64,000 nt of DNA from Sinonovacula constricta (GCA_007844125.1 CM017561.1:62787256-62851255), one strand, 5' to 3'. Positions 23,110 through 38,235 are shown, counted from the stretch's first letter. Numbers and translations: made by a program. Notes: generated by a model from the sequence alone, not told the origin.

Positions 23110-24699
23110 CTAAAATGTAAACATATATATGTTGAGTTGTATCAAATATGATGTGTTAACATTATGTTGGTCCTTAGCAGTAGTAAATCATGCCATAATC
23201 AGTATTTAAAAGTTAATGCCCGAACTAAAGTTATTTGGGATTGCTAAAGTAAAGACATTTAAAGCACTGTTTCTTCCAAGATACTCGTTCGAAACTGTGA
23301 TTTTAAGGGGAGCAAAAGTCGTAAAAGTATTAAAAACTCGTAGTCTTACAAATGTTGTAACGGTTAATTAAGTTAAAGTAAAAACTTGAGTATACGAATA
23401 GATGTTACATTATATACGGACCTTTGTGAATTGCATTGTTTTGTCATTGTGCTAATGTCGTAAATCAGAGCTTAACATAGTGCACATATTTTTCTTATTA
23501 GAATGTTAGTTATATAAATTGTATTTTTGATATGGTTATATCTCCTGGTATATGTGTTTATATTTAGTCGTCGCACATTGTTGTTTATTTTTTCAAGGTT
23601 AATACCAAGATAAACTATCCGAAAGTGAGAGTTTGAAGGGCTACTTTAACAAGCTTTAAGCAACCAACTCAGTCCAATTGCCGACTGACCTTCCAAAGCG
23701 GAGTTTTTTCTATGTGTGTAGGTACTTTTTCACTCTTTTATCCCCTTTAAAATAAGAGTGGTCCATTGTCTAGTGGTTGTAATAATATCAATATTTGTAG
23801 TAACTTTCATAAGAACTTTTTCCAATTTTTATGACTGTGATCTTCCTCATCACGAGCAAGTAACAACAACAACAACAACAACAAACATCTTTTCACTTTT
23901 GTTGAACGTAATACATTAAACTTAATTAATCGGATATAAATTTGACGTATAGCAATTATAAATTAAGCGGGATATGTTAAGGTTTAAAGATTTCTTTAAT
24001 AAAGCCTCAATAAGTGGTTTACTGTTGTTGTTATCTGTGTTGTTGTTTAAGGTCGAAAATGACACTTTGAACCAGAAACAGCCTAATAACACACCTGTGG
24101 ATAATATTACATCTTAATTGACAGAACGCAAAGGGTCCCGCTACTTGAGATAACAGAGTTTTCACACTATAACATTCCAGTTAGGAAAAGTTGAGGTTAT
24201 ATTGTAGCTTTAAATATTTGTCTTAATTTATAGGTAAAAACCGAAGATGAATTGAAATCACAACTTAAGTAGGTAGTGTACCCTACCGTCTTTACTTATA
24301 CTAAAGTATGCTTTAATTCTCCAAATCAGTGGTAGGATATTGTTATATGCTTTTGATAAAGGCAAACAGCGGGATACCGCATTAAATTACCTGCATTAAT
24401 TTAATGCAGCAAAATGAAGCGATGTTTTAAGTGATCCTTGTTTACTTGCAAAAGTCCAATACAGCAATAAAAGAATCCGAAATGTGTAAAAAACATAAAT
24501 TTGCTAAAATAATGCCGTTGCGGGCTGTTTAATATTTGCTGATTGCAGTTGAAACATACTTTGAATTATTAATTTGTTTTCAGATTTTGGTTTATGAAAT
24601 ACTTATGATGTTGTGATGTCCATTCTTAAAAGCTCGGAACTATATTATTGCAAGCTAGAATTTGCAAAGTTTACTAGTTACGGTAGAATGAACCGTGAT

Positions 24700-25230
24700 T
24701 AATTCTAACTTCATGAGCCGTACTTCACAGTCGCGGAGCCGGAATAATCTAACATATTCGACCGGGTCAACCTGGTATCTATAGAGTTTATATCGGTCTT
24801 GACCAGAGATGTGTCAGGATTTACTGGCTTATATACTGGCTTTAGCCGTGCACAAAAAAGGCATGCCGTGCAATACCGTGAATAAGACTAGCTTAACCGG
24901 CCCTGTGACGGAGTCATCGTAGATCCAAAGCATCAATGATTACAACGGCCTTGCACAGTACATTAATTCCAATTTTCCTTATCTGGTGTTCTTTTGTAGT
25001 GGTGTGTTGCGAGGGGAGGGAGAGACAAATCGTGCCATTCTGACGGCTGTCTAACAATGTTTCAGACGGCGTCGTTACGTTGAAGCCGCGGCGTAGAGCA
25101 GGTCGAGGCTAGTGTAAATTGGCGTGACCCGGTTTTATCCCGGTGGTGTACTGATCACAGTCGGTAATAATATTACGGAGTGCCTGGCTGTGTCTCGGTG
25201 ATTTATACCGATTGGGAATAGATTTTTATT
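24700..25230. other. GC-richer segment of unknown origin inside an intron
   Basis: Has clusters of CpG (for example 'gacggcgtcgttacgttgaagccgcggcgtag') unlike the surrounding DNA. No open frame, TSP1 motif or tRNA box was recognised. It may be an inserted element. Confidence 0.35.
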
Positions 25231-25829
25231 AGTCTCAGTTCGATAATAGATTCCAAAACCTTGCTAATATTTACAGTTGAGTAGAATATCACATTTGATC
25301 TATCAAGTCGACAGAAAGGTTCGGAGTTCATCAGTGATACGCTTAAAAATTGGCGTTTACATCGGATCTGTCACATATGTAAATAAACAGAACTGTTTAC
25401 AAATGCAACAGTCAAAGTAGCATGCCAAATGTAATGTGGATAATGTAAACGTGAAGCGTTTTTGTCGAAGAGATGCAACATGGCGATCGGAGGACGAACA
25501 CTTATATTTGGGGATATAAAGATATAGAGAACCCAATTAATATTACTAGCCACGGTTCACAATAAGTGTAGGAAGGTGTCATTTTAGAATGGGTCGGTTT
25601 ACATGCATGTAGAAGTCGATTTTTCAGAATCGACAAAGAAGTTATGTTAAGCTAATATTTAATATTGTCAAGTTTTTATTCAGCTCTACAACAAAACTGA
25701 CGATGATGAGTTTAGCAACGATCCGCGTTTAGAACCATAATATTGTTGAGGTACTAATTGTACTTATACTTGAAAAAAAGAATTTTCTGCTTCTGCTCTG
25801 AATTTTTCTGTGCTATTTGTTACGATATA

Positions 25830-26003
<174 letters not shown>

Positions 26004-26294
26004 TTTTTATCGTAACAATATGTATATAATAATACAGATACTTTAACCTTTAATGCAAACTGTTAAATATCCATAATTATACATTGTTAGTAGCGGTTGT
26101 TAAGAAAAATTAATTTCTTTATAACAAGTGTCGTTTATATCTGTTGAAAACATGTGCAAATGGTTAAATACTCTTTTATGTTAATCATTGACTAATTCTG
26201 ACAGGTCATTAGCACGGTTATCATTGTTATGGACAAGATATCAGAATGGAAACACAGACTATATTAAACAAGCATATTTTTATCGAAATTATAC

Positions 26295-26342
26295 CTGTGT
26301 TTGGAGCGGGAGAGGCATCAGTTGTCGTTGGTGAAGGATTAC
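26295..26342 (-). CDS. Thr/Pro-rich linker exon 1 (gene 2)
   Basis: A 48-bp exon, acceptor TATATTGTAG, donor CAG|GTATAA, phase 1-1, reading NPSPTTTDASPAPNT. Its first two bases (GT) complete the last Cys codon (T|GT) of the preceding TSP1 exon, which supports the junction. Confidence 0.78.
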
Positions 26343-27749
26343 CTACAATATAAAAGCTTAAAAGCATTTGTATTTCTGCTAACTATTATGCTTTACATGA
26401 TTTCATCCCTATCATATAGAGGGTAAGTCTTACCATTATCTGCATTTGAAAGTAAAGGCAACATGCCTAGTATTGCAAAGCAATGACACTCAGTAACGTA
26501 AGAGTGTTTAGATACATGTGCATGGTGTCTTTACGTCGTATTTTAATGGAACTTGGACGTCTTCGCTTAGGTGATAATAGCAACTTGAGTTAAAGTCAAG
26601 ACTTATGTATACGAATGGTTGGTACAAATACGTCTTAGAAAACCTTGTCTAAGTTCCAAATGACATATGCTTATGTTGTTTAAGTTAATTGCCTATGCCT
26701 TACATTTGTGTAATAGTTGGCGAAAATAACTATGCTCGTGAACACACAGGCGCACGCGTACATACAAACACCAGGTCAATGTTGACAAATTACCAAAGGT
26801 TGATGCTAGACAAGTATTGCTTAGTTTGACTACTCCGCCTGAAAAGTTAAAAGATAAAAGACTGACAATGTTCTTCATGTTTAACATTTCCTCATTTCCT
26901 TATTATTATATTGTCAAGACAAATCGTCATTATCTATGTTGAGACTTATATAATAACATATATAAAAATGTCCATGTTAACCAAATTATTTAAGCAGATA
27001 AAACACATAAACACCCTTCTGTTCGGTTCACATTTGCTCTACGGTAATAGCATTGTGACCTTGCGCTCAGCACGAGGACATCAAAGAGTTAAATAAATTA
27101 TCCATCATATTTTCTGTAAAACATACGGACCAAAAACCGCATCCTCAATGCAACTTATGCATAGGGATACACTAACAACAACATAAGAGCTAATAAAAAT
27201 TCATGGTATACTACTGCATTTTGTTTATGTGTGTGCCGGTGAAATCAGGATACCTATATCGTTGATGCGTTCCATCATTTGGATGATCCAAATTTATTTC
27301 GCCACTGCAAGCAGTTTACTGGGAAATTGTATGTGATATAACCTTTATGATCATTATTCTGGGTTTATTGCAAGGAATTTGCCCTTTTGATATCTTAAAG
27401 ATTCCGAACTTTTCAATTCAGATTTGGACATAAAAAACTGACTTACCACAACATTGGAAATGTGTTGAAAATTTTGATAAAAGTTATGTCCTTTTTTTAT
27501 AACATTTGACACAGAACATATGACTTTTTATAAATGTGAATTTTGAAGATGGACAATTAATATAAGAAGGGAGATGTTCGTATCTACTTCGACTATGGTA
27601 AATCCGATTTAAGTTAGCAGTGTTTAAATCATCATCAACCTGTAACGTGCCTTTCCTAATTACAATCTTTAAACCTGTACGCATATATTACATACATAGG
27701 ATAGTCTTACAATGTTAACGGCTCATGCACATTAAAAAAATAAACATAC

Positions 27750-27914
27750 ATGATCCCATGTCGCAAGTTACGTTTTCTCGACCAGTTCCCTGACAATACG
27801 CTCCACCAAACTGGGGTGGTGGGTTCATACACACTCTCGCGCGAGATCTAGTTCCAGTTTCGCACGTGACGGTGCAATGGCTCCATTGGTACCAATCACC
27901 CCAATTGCCATCAA
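27750..27914 (-). CDS. TSP1 exon, last of the array (gene 2)
   Basis: A 165-bp exon, acceptor TTATTTCAG, donor T|GTATGT. It reads DGNWGDWYQWSHCTVTCETG, RARVCMNPPPQFGG and ENVTCDMGS. The final Cys is formed across the splice with linker exon 1. ENVTC contains an N-glycosylation sequon. Confidence 0.88.
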
Positions 27915-28420
27915 CTGAAATAAACAGGTCCCACCACTAGCTTTAAAAACTATACGTTTCATATTTGCGATATGGACGTTTTATTGTTGTGCTTATAACA
28001 ACGACAAATATAATATACTATTTACTGAAAACATCATCTACCGTATTAACAAATATTTATAAAAATCACGTTGTCGGGTATTAAGAGATGTCGACTTATA
28101 ACCCCTCAGCGCCTCAACACTAGGGAAACATAATATACTAAGGCTCTCTATCTGACCTGTAGTAAACCGTTTTTGGTACATAGACATTTGCCGTTGACCT
28201 TCTAGTACCCACAAATATACAAAACGCTGATAATGAATCAAATTAAGTTTTAAAATATTTCAGATCAATGTAGTACCATTGTAGGTGAAACACTCATTTA
28301 CAGCAAACATTATATTTAACGTAGGCATTACATATTTGGCAAGATAATTATTGTATAAATGATATAATTTTCTACATTTTCTATTTAATTTCCTCTCAAT
28401 ATAAATGTAAACTGACAGAC

Positions 28421-28585
28421 CTGGACATTCAACCGGAAAGCAATCTTTAAGTTCGATGTCTTTCCCTGTACAGTTTTTCCCTCCAAATTGTGGAGCTATG
28501 CAGTCCCGAAATCTGGTGCTATTACCGTCGCCGCAGGTTACAGAGCACATTGACCACTTTCCCCAAACGCCCCATACACCATCAA
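28421..28585 (-). CDS. TSP1 exon (gene 2)
   Basis: A 165-bp exon, phase 1-1, acceptor TTACAG, donor G|GTCTGT. It reads DGVWGVWGKWSMCSVTCGDG, RDCIAPQFGGKNC and ends ECPG. Trp ladder and CSVTCG are intact. Confidence 0.9.
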
Positions 28586-28681
28586 CTGTAAGGCAAACAT
28601 ACATAGGATGATGCTTTACATTATATGTTTCACAACACGTCTATAATATTTAAATGATATTTTGACCATAAACTGGAGAAA

Positions 28682-28686
<5 letters not shown>

Positions 28687-28769
<83 letters not shown>
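28687..28769. repeat. (TA)n microsatellite
   Basis: About 83 bases of alternating TA in the intron between two TSP1 exons. Confidence 0.97.
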
Positions 28770-28776
<7 letters not shown>

Positions 28777-30010
28777 AAATAAAATCATTTAACAATTATT
28801 TAATGATTGCAAAAAATGTTGATGACGGTCATTAATTATCAACACAGGCCTCCGTTATTGCAGTTCCATAAAGTGCTCTAACGCTTCATGGCCAATTTTC
28901 CCTTACGAAGTCATACAATTATATCGCATGAAGGTAAAAAAAAAATGAATTCTTATATTTATATATATTAATGAGCACACTTGTTAAAAGTACGACTTTA
29001 GTTAAATGCAGATACATGTAGTATAAATGTTCTAAAATATTTTAAAGAAATGTATGTTCGATGCAATGCATTTTGCTTGGTTTTGAAACTACCAATTGCG
29101 TATTACATCGAGTGTTAAATAGAATAGTTGGAAAATGGCTATTTTAACTATATTAATCGATACGGTACAAACTTATTGAGTTGGTAATTTTAAAAGCCAT
29201 TTACATTTAGACAATATAATGTTGTCTAATAACATGTAAATTTACCCACAATGCTGCCGGAATGCCAATTAAAATAATAATGTAATTACTATTATATATT
29301 TCTTTTTTTTGCGTTAAAATGAAGTTTATAGTAATTATATCTGTACGACCTCACGAACGTGAATAAAAGATCTTCGGGTGTACATTCTAGGCTATTGTTG
29401 AGTTAAACGGAAATATTGCAACATATAATACATGTATATTTATTCTTAAATTAAGCTTCTTAGCGTTATGGGGAATAGTTCTGATGGAAAAAAGTATGTT
29501 CTGGATAATCTATTGAGTCCCCCAACCCCCTGACGCAAGGGAACGTATCGATAAAAAGCGAATAACTGTTGAAATAAATTAAATTTCCTACGTGAATGCG
29601 ACTTTTAGCAGTTCCAAAATATTGCATTGTCATTTTAAACTGGAATTTTGTGTGCGAACGAATAATGACTGCTAATATGAGCATTGAATCCTGGCCGAAG
29701 CTTGTTGCATTGTTGCATTGTTGGTGAAAGAACGGAGGAGGAATTTTTTAATCCTACTCAATTATTTACGGAGTATTTTTATTTCAAAAAGATTAGCAAC
29801 AAGCAATTCATCTTCATCCTTATGTTAAAGATCATCCATTTAGCCGCTGTATGCATATCAAAGTTACGCGGAGGCCATTTGCATCGTTTCTCTTTTTCAA
29901 CATATCATACGAATTATAATAAATCAGAATAATACCATCATTATATTGATGCACTTTGTTATTGATACACTATGCACGATGTAAACTACTACAAAAACAT
30001 GATAACCTAC
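28770..30010 (-). other. Intron of gene 2 (1.2 kb beyond the TA tract)
   Basis: AT-rich, with no recognised exon or element. Confidence 0.6.
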
Positions 30011-30175
30011 TAGGACAAGGCCCCTTGATGCATGGCTGAGGCTCGTTATTGTTCCCAGGGCAGTCTTGGCCACCATACAATTGTCCGGTACAGTTCCGAG
30101 TCCTGTATTCTGTACCATTTGCGCAGGTGACTGAACATGATCCCCACTCGGACCAATCCGACCAAACACCATCAA
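30011..30175 (-). CDS. TSP1 exon (gene 2)
   Basis: A 165-bp exon, phase 1-1, acceptor AAATTTTAAG, donor A|GTAGGT. It reads DGVWSDWSEWGSCSVTCANG, RNCTGQLYGGQDC and CIKGPCP. All six Cys and three Trp are present. Confidence 0.9.
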
Positions 30176-31096
30176 CTTAAAATTTATCCCACATAAGAAT
30201 TTAGGTAAGTTGTGCTCAATCAAAGGTTATGCATTTAACAAAAGTATAGTGTAAGTAAGAATATTCCAACTTAAAATGACGTATTTGCTCAACGTGAAAT
30301 AAATGAACTATTATCAACGTGTTATATTAAGTTGTTTTGTAATAAAGTTATATCCGAAAATAAAATAAATATCATAAGAACGAGTATGTAGGGTTCATTT
30401 AGGTCAGTAACCTTTTAGACTATTACATTCTGTTTAAATAAATTGAAAAATTACAACGCCCCATACATATACTAAGACATGTTTTAGTACCATTGCTAGG
30501 TTTGGCACACAATTTAACAAATGGTGGTGAAAAGGAATTAAAAATTGGCATATTATGGTTATATAATGTAATGGAAGAGGTCGGGTATAAAAAACATGGC
30601 ATTGTAGAAATAAATCTTGGAGATTAATATCCTGTTTAACTAAGATTGTTTCGGAAACGTAAAGAATGTATTAATATCTAATGTATGTCTAGAACTTATC
30701 ACGAAAATGCAATGGAAAAACGTTTTTCAGTCAAAGTTAGGAAAAGGAAAAGCTTTACGGCAGTTACAAACTTTTCACATATGTAGATGCACAAATTGTG
30801 TATAAAGACAAATCTTACAAAGAGCACGGAAAAGAACACAAGTGAATTGAACGTCACTTTTTGTATTACTACAACGACAAGGACATATCTTAGGTGTACA
30901 TGTAATAATGGATGTTTTTACGAAATTATATAATTTACTCGATAATAACTTCTTCACCGAGAAACATGAATTGGCAATACGTTTTAGTTCGCCTAAGGTT
31001 GACAACGGAAATGTTAAGACCAACATTTAAGGGTATCACCTTTATTTTTACTTTGTGTGTTCTGTGTCTACATGAACAAAACCAAATTTAACTTAC
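30176..31096 (-). other. Intron of gene 2 (0.9 kb)
   Basis: Nothing recognised beyond AT-rich sequence. Confidence 0.6.
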
Positions 31097-31267
31097 CAGG
31101 ACACTCGGCTGGAAAGCAATCACCATGGTCGCTGTTAGTACCAGGACAGGACTTGCCGCCAAATTGCGGTAGTGGGTTATCGCATATCCGGGTTCTTGAC
31201 CTTGTTCCATTACCACATGTAACTGAACAATTTTTCCACGGAAGCCAGGTTGACCAGCCACCATTCA
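31097..31267 (-). CDS. TSP1 exon (gene 2)
   Basis: A 171-bp exon, phase 1-1, acceptor GCTCTCCTAG, donor G|GTAAGT. It reads NGGWSTWLPWKNCSVTCGNG, then RICDNPLPQFGGKSC and ECPG. A canonical repeat. Confidence 0.92.
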
Positions 31268-32334
31268 CTAGGAGAGCAGACACAACTCAGTATCAGCTTT
31301 CCGAAATCACTTTAGTTGAAGGATTTGTTGGTATGCTTTGAAATCTATTTGAGATGAGCTAAAATTTCATCTACCTTAGTCAAGTAGAAAAACAGCGACG
31401 GTGTGAAATATTATATATGCAAAAAATCAATGGTGGTGTCGCTTATGAAAGGAGTTGTCTGCTAGTTTAAAGAACCCGGTGCTTTGTCAATATGTGTATT
31501 TATCTCTTCGATTTGTTGGGTATGATTTGTTCCTGTTCACCCTTATATTTTAGATACGTATCTGCCCTCACAGTCTTGATCACATTTCAGAAACTTGGCG
31601 TAAACGAAACGACATCTAGTTAAAATACAACGTTAAAAGTCAAAACCGGACACGGGTGGTATCTTTCGGTTTTATCAATATGGGTTTAGTTATTTTAGCA
31701 TTATTTTACCTTTTTATTGTGGTTGTTCAAGCTTAGGCTAATATTTCTCTGCTCCATCGTGAGTTTTTATTAGGAACTTAGTGTTAACGTAACCAACTCG
31801 ATTTAAAATAAAACAAATTTAAAAAGTTCGAAATCGAACACATGTATTTGTTTGCGTTTTATTATCATGGCTTTACTTGTTTGGGCTGTTCCTTCACCCC
31901 AAAATTGTTACAGCAAAGCTTTCTTCTTTCACAAATTAAGGAAAGCTTTTTCAAAATCCTTTCACCGCAATAATTTTAATTCTTTGTATATAATAGCACT
32001 ATGAAAACAATTAATACTTTTATGCGTCTATTATTTAATATGCCAATTGCGGATGAGTTTTCGGCCTATTTGCATTTAATTACCTATTCTCTCATCTCAA
32101 TTCTACATTTTTGTTTGCTTTGGCATGTGTTCTAAAATTCGATGGCTTTCTTCGTTGTTCTTTCTTTATAACTCATATTATTATTCTTAGTATAGGCCAT
32201 CGCTTGGTTTGTTTTATTTCGTTTGTAATTTTTAAGTTGCCGAGGCTTTTGTCTCCTGTACATGTTGAATATATGCTGATAGTTGATTATAAAACAATTA
32301 TTGTGTTTGTATATAACATACTTGTATTGCTTGC

Positions 32335-32510
32335 GTTTGGTTGTCTTACTTTGATGGGATACTTTTATCTACACCGTTTCTTTATTGAAGCGATCCACAC
32401 ACCATGTTTAAGCAATCCAGTCGGTCCATTTGTCGACCGACCGTTCCATGGCGGTCTTCCATGTTTTTCTTTTTGATTGTAATGTCACGTCCTTGTGTTG
32501 CTGTTTTTCT
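32335..32510 (-). repeat. Dispersed repeat, copy 3 (inverted)
   Basis: The minus strand matches 16215-16480 over 'tggaacggtc', 'tgcttaaacatggtgtgtggatcgct' and 'cccatcaaagtaagacaac', in the same order. The plus-strand 121-aa open frame overlapping it is incidental. Confidence 0.65.
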
Positions 32511-33859
32511 CTCGCTCTTATTACATGCCTTTGTCTAGAAGTAGTTCAGATTTAAATATCTGTGGTGTTTCTTATAGAACCGTTTTATATTTTCCTATTT
32601 TGATTTTGCTTTCACACGCAGTTAATATCCCGTTTGTTATTTTTTCAACACGTAGAACATCTGAGACTTTGGGAACAGCATTGAGAACAAAATTTAAATA
32701 ATTTTATTTTTCTTCAATCATTTGACCATATTACACTTCGGTCTTAAATATAAAGATATAAAAAAGAAAGAAGAGAAATAAAAATAATTATTAAACAAGA
32801 TATGCGGCGTTGGTGTTTTGTCACATTGACGATTATAGGCCGAAATATTAACACACGATAATATGGATTGGCTAGTTTGACGCACATTATATATCGCTTA
32901 CTTAAATAGTTAGTTGTCTATTAAGTTCATACATATAAGATAACATGTCTAGCTAATGACATTCGTTGATTACTTAAATAAATTACTTGTCTTTGTAAAA
33001 TTCACATGCTCTTAAATAGATCAATGAAACAGAAACGTGTAATGTTTTCTGCACACAATAGAAATATTTTTTTACAACCAAATAATTATATTTTAAAGAA
33101 ATACATTTCTATCATACGTGCATTACTTTACAATCTATTAAATTAGGTAAGACGGCAGTGATACTGAATTGTACAGTACTCATGGAAAAGCGTAGTCTTC
33201 AGTAGCAGCGGCCGATTTTGTTCACAGTGAGTGAATATGTTGTTGGATAAACGGTGCGCTTCTGGTTTAGATAAGTATAGCGACGCTATTGGGAATATAT
33301 ATCAATAAAGATTGCTTATATATTTATCCGGTTTGCCTGGGTCAGAGTCTCTATGTAGGAGAAAAAGACAACATAGCGACACCAAGGATACGGGCATAAA
33401 CACGTTTACAAGAATTGATCTGCACGTTTTGTCTTTCCAAAATAAGACTGAGCTAAAAAACCACTTACCTCCCCACCACCCACCTTGTCTTTCTATGCGT
33501 TAGATTGATTGTATACATATTCATATTGAATTTGTTTTTCTATGTATGGACTGATTGGTTTGTCCAACTCCACGTCTAGAAATAATTTTACATTTAATTG
33601 TGTCTGTTTATCTTTGTTGTATTAATTTGTTTTTTCTTAATCTTATCGAATCATCTGGCACAAAGAAGTGCGAGATAATTTCAACACAATTATACCTTTT
33701 TTTGTTTTTCTCGGCCTGAATGAACGTCACAGCTAAGGGATGCGCAAATAGAAAATGTTTTCGCAATGTAGTTGCATATATGATCCTTGAGATTCATATA
33801 ACCAACAATCTCATACATCGGACGAACATCTTTGTTATTAATAAATAACAACTCGTTCA

Positions 33860-34030
<171 letters not shown>

Positions 34031-37000
34031 AGGGGTGTTTAATAATAGTGTATTAAGAATATTAGAATTAATTTACCAGTTAATACTTAAAACCTTTTCC
34101 CGAACTGTTGGTCTTTGCATGTGTTTCGTACCGATATTGTTTCGTATATATGCTGACTTAACTTGTATGTATTGATCCAAGCATGTATTTCAGGGCGCAT
34201 TAAAGTAGTTAGTTATGTGAACCATATAAAATGTACCCCTCTGTTGTCCATAGCACAACAATTTCAGTCGGTAATAAAAATGAACTAGGCATCTATCGGT
34301 GGATTCATTTTTGGCACCGAGGTCACATGAGTGTCTTGAAATTCAAAATAGATAAAAAAAACTCAGCTACAGTATAGTATGCGTGAGAGATAGTTAGTGT
34401 ACCAATCGCCAGCTGTCAGCCCATTTCTGTATTAAATGCGCAGGCACTAACAACATAGTAACCATAAAAAGTACAATCCTAACAAAACTTGAATGCCGAT
34501 TTTTTTTACACATTTATCTATTAAAATGTTTCTGTGTAAGTATGTGATAATTAGTGCAATCCGCTCTTGCAGACGAATTAGCGCAGTCATGTAATTTAAA
34601 AAAATCTACAATTGATATCAGTAAGATTTGAATTGTGATTTTTGTCACAGTTCTTTTGTTAAAATATATTTGTTTAAGAAACAAAAGAAACTACACACCA
34701 TAATAGATACATTACAATGTGGTTCAAAATGGCATATTATTATTGGGCGATACTATTTAAAACTTTCGGTTAACAGGCAAGGTTGGTTTGTCAACAAGCA
34801 CTCGAGCACTCTCGTACTCGCTCTAACGCCGATGCTGAGTATTAATATCACTAATCAAGTACTGAGAATAAAAGGCATATGTATTTGTTTTCAAAATAAA
34901 ATGCATAACTAATGCATTCCAAGTGGAATGTCGGAGCAATTTTTACAGTTTTTTTCTGGCTTAAAATTGCTATGCAACCTTCCCAATCATCACTTTACTT
35001 ACTTAGACCCACTCACCGCAATAAAGAAAGATCGCGTCGCAATACAGAAGCTGTCATCTTGCATTTGATCAAGCTATCTAGACCTATCCCCAATCATGTT
35101 ATTTAAATTAATCGTTAATTCGCATATCTATACTAAACCCTGTCAGACATATCAGTCAGTGGCTGTAATCTTCGAGAACAGATTGATGAAATCAGACTAA
35201 ATAAAAGGGGATCATCTGATCTGATCACGTGACAGCTAGGCTACATAATGTTTTTTAGATATTAATTATTATAGTTTTGACAGACTGGGAGCTAACACCA
35301 GCAGCTTTTTCTTTAGACTTGGTTAAGGTTATGTTCTGTTTGAATAAGCAGAAAGAAAGCATATTTTCTTCTCAATTTTTAAAAAATATTGCACGAAGCT
35401 CTATATAAATAGTATATAAATATCAGTTTAAACACTAAACTATGATATACAGTAAAATAAGGATTGTAACTTTCTAAAATATTCCATTTTCTAAAGCATC
35501 TGACTTAAAACAACATTTAGATTATTCTTTTCGCATTTTCCTGGACTTTTTGTCTTTTTACCTGATCCTAAGATCTTTAAACATGATCTTCGTCCGGTTA
35601 ATTAATACGTACATCGCTGACATTATTTTAGTATCCAACTCCCACATTGCTGGTGGTTTTGCAGGATTTGCACAGATTTTACGTCGGAAAATCTTTTCAA
35701 ATAAAAACAACAACAACAACAACATTATTTCAGTAAGAGAAATTGTATGGAAAGAAAAAAAATACTTGAAAAAAAAAAAGCCAAAGTCGCCTGCAAAATG
35801 AAGGTAACAGCGAATTTAGCAAGTACTTGAACACTAATTTTATTACATGTCGACAGAGTTTCCACCCGGTTTAAACATTAAAGTATCGGAGAGTTAAATA
35901 TAAGCTTTTATACAAACCAGTAATGCAGATTCAGAATCATGTCATTAATATCGTGTACATTGACATAACTAGGACAAATGAAGCCCCTAACTACCCTGAA
36001 CCACCCGAGAAGGTGTTTTAATAACCAGACAACCAGGGCAATAAAACCCCAGGTGCAGACTTAAGTTGATATCTAGCTACAACTGCGTGTTTTCTCGTGT
36101 TTTCTCATCACTATCCACCCTCTTCAGTCACTTTTTGCCTTGCATGCAGCATGCCTTGCAGCTGGTCTTTATGTTGACTTTTTAGTCAAACGGAAAAAAA
36201 AAATCCCTGGTCAGGTAGCTTTTATTCTTTATGCATTAATACTATATAAAGTCAAATCGTATATCATATTTTTTAAATAAGACATGTCAATTTAAGACAT
36301 CTGCATCACCAGACATACGCCCACCCTGGTAGGGAACCCTATACCTTCACTACAATCATGGCCCTGCTTAAGCTATGAACCATAAATCTAACAAAATAAT
36401 ACGACTTTAAACAATAAACAAAATCATTTTAAATGTTGTTTTTTCTAAAAGCACTTTAGAAAAAATGACATAAAGCGTGAGTTTTTTTAACAAACCGATT
36501 TTTGTTTTAGTTATGTTTGTGTTATTCAAAGTAAGAAATTAAAATAGTATTTAATCTAAAATAGGCTAAGACTCGGAACAGAAGCAAAATAAGCATAACT
36601 ATATATTAAGTAAAATTTTCAATATAGAAATTCCATATTTACATCGCCCTTGCACCCCATGTTAATGAACCTTTTTCTCTCAAAACTAACCCTTCTTTCA
36701 TCCCTGTTACCTACTGACTTACGCTTGATTCGAACCAGGAAGTAAGAGTTCAGTTATAGTTTTTTTAATGAGCGCCTGAGAGTTGCACTGTATTAGGTTT
36801 TACTATAGCTTTTTTGTAATATTTCAGTTCCGACTGGCTGTCAACTCTTTACTTTTAAAAATACCATGCAAAACAACACGCATTTTCTTTTAGCAACTTC
36901 TTAAAGCCAACGCGCTCATCGCATTGAAAGAATAGTGTCTTGTAAATTTCACTTATCATCTGCTTCATCTACTTAAATTGTATTTTTATAACTCATCGCT

Positions 37001-38067
37001 TAATCTACTTAAATTGATTTTTTTTACAATTCATCGTTAGAGCATATAATTTTTTTAGAATCTCGTTTTTACAATATTTGTTTCAAACGAGGTCGCTACA
37101 TAGTTTCATAAGTCATTATGAAAATGACATGTAGGGGTGGGGTAAAATTAATTATAAAGAGTGATACAGAATCATGTTTAAACGAACAAAGCAATAAAAC
37201 GTACTTGCAGCTTCTACATTTTATCGTTACATTTTATCAGACGACTTAAAAAGAAACCTTAGTGTATTGCAAAGGCACATGAAATGCTATTAAATAAATC
37301 AATAAATCGATTGGAGACGAATCATTATGCTGTTTTAAAGAATCCCAAACACGCTGTTAGCTCAAAATTATTTACAGTTAACGGGTTTGGTGAAACAAGT
37401 GCTTGTCACAATTTCTTTTTGTTCAGTGTCACGAGAAATTTACATTTTTAGCAAAAACAGTACAAAATGCCGTCTTTTTCTGATTTGAACGTTGTAAAAC
37501 ATTTGTAATAATCATTAATTTAAAATAAAATTCCATAATTTATAATGCTATTACAAATTAAGCATTAATAGACACAACGGTCGAAAATTGTGTCCTTGAA
37601 CTGTTTACGGTTAATATATTCATATGTTATACTATACCATAAGTGATTGTAAAATATCTTGTTTTCATGATCATTTCTTAGCACGTGTATTAACTTATAT
37701 TACATGTATTTTTTAAAATGAAGTAAATTGATGACCCATGTGTACGTCAAAAATATCATTTAAAATGATCAAATGTTAATACATTTTTAGAGCTAAGAAA
37801 TAAAATCTCATAATATAATCTGTTGGCTTAGACTTAATATATTTGTTCAACTATTAGATATCAAGTGTGACGAGCAAAACGCTAATCAATGCAAAAATAT
37901 AATACTTTAACAGTATGTGTAGCAGGGATCCCTTTTGTTTATTATAAAAAAGATATAGACCGGTATATGTACATGTAAAAGTAGTAACAGGAAACTTAAC
38001 GTCTTTCAACAATTTCCACACGTTAATAGCTGAAATAAGAGCATTTGGTCTTAAAGATTTTACTTAC

Positions 38068-38235
38068 CAGGACATGGTCTGTCGCAGGAAGTTTCTTCGT
38101 GATAGGACCCGTTACAGTATGACCCTCCATTAGAAGGCGGTGGATTGTCGCACAGCCTGATTCTCATCTTTTCTCCCTTGCCACACGTTAAAGTACAGGG
38201 TGACCACGCCTCCCACGAGTTCCAGCTTCCATTGA
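38068..38235 (-). CDS. TSP1 exon (gene 2)
   Basis: A 168-bp exon, phase 1-1, acceptor ACTTTTTTAAG, donor G|GTAAGT. It reads NGSWNSWEAWSPCTLTCGKG, RLCDNPPPSNGGSYC and CDRPCPG. All ladder Trp and six Cys are present. Confidence 0.9.

Noticed and set aside
32111..32476. 121-aa hydrophobic plus-strand open frame as a membrane protein gene
   Set aside because: Its 3' part is the inverted copy of a dispersed repeat shared with 16215-16480. The rest is AT-rich sequence that reads as hydrophobic by composition.
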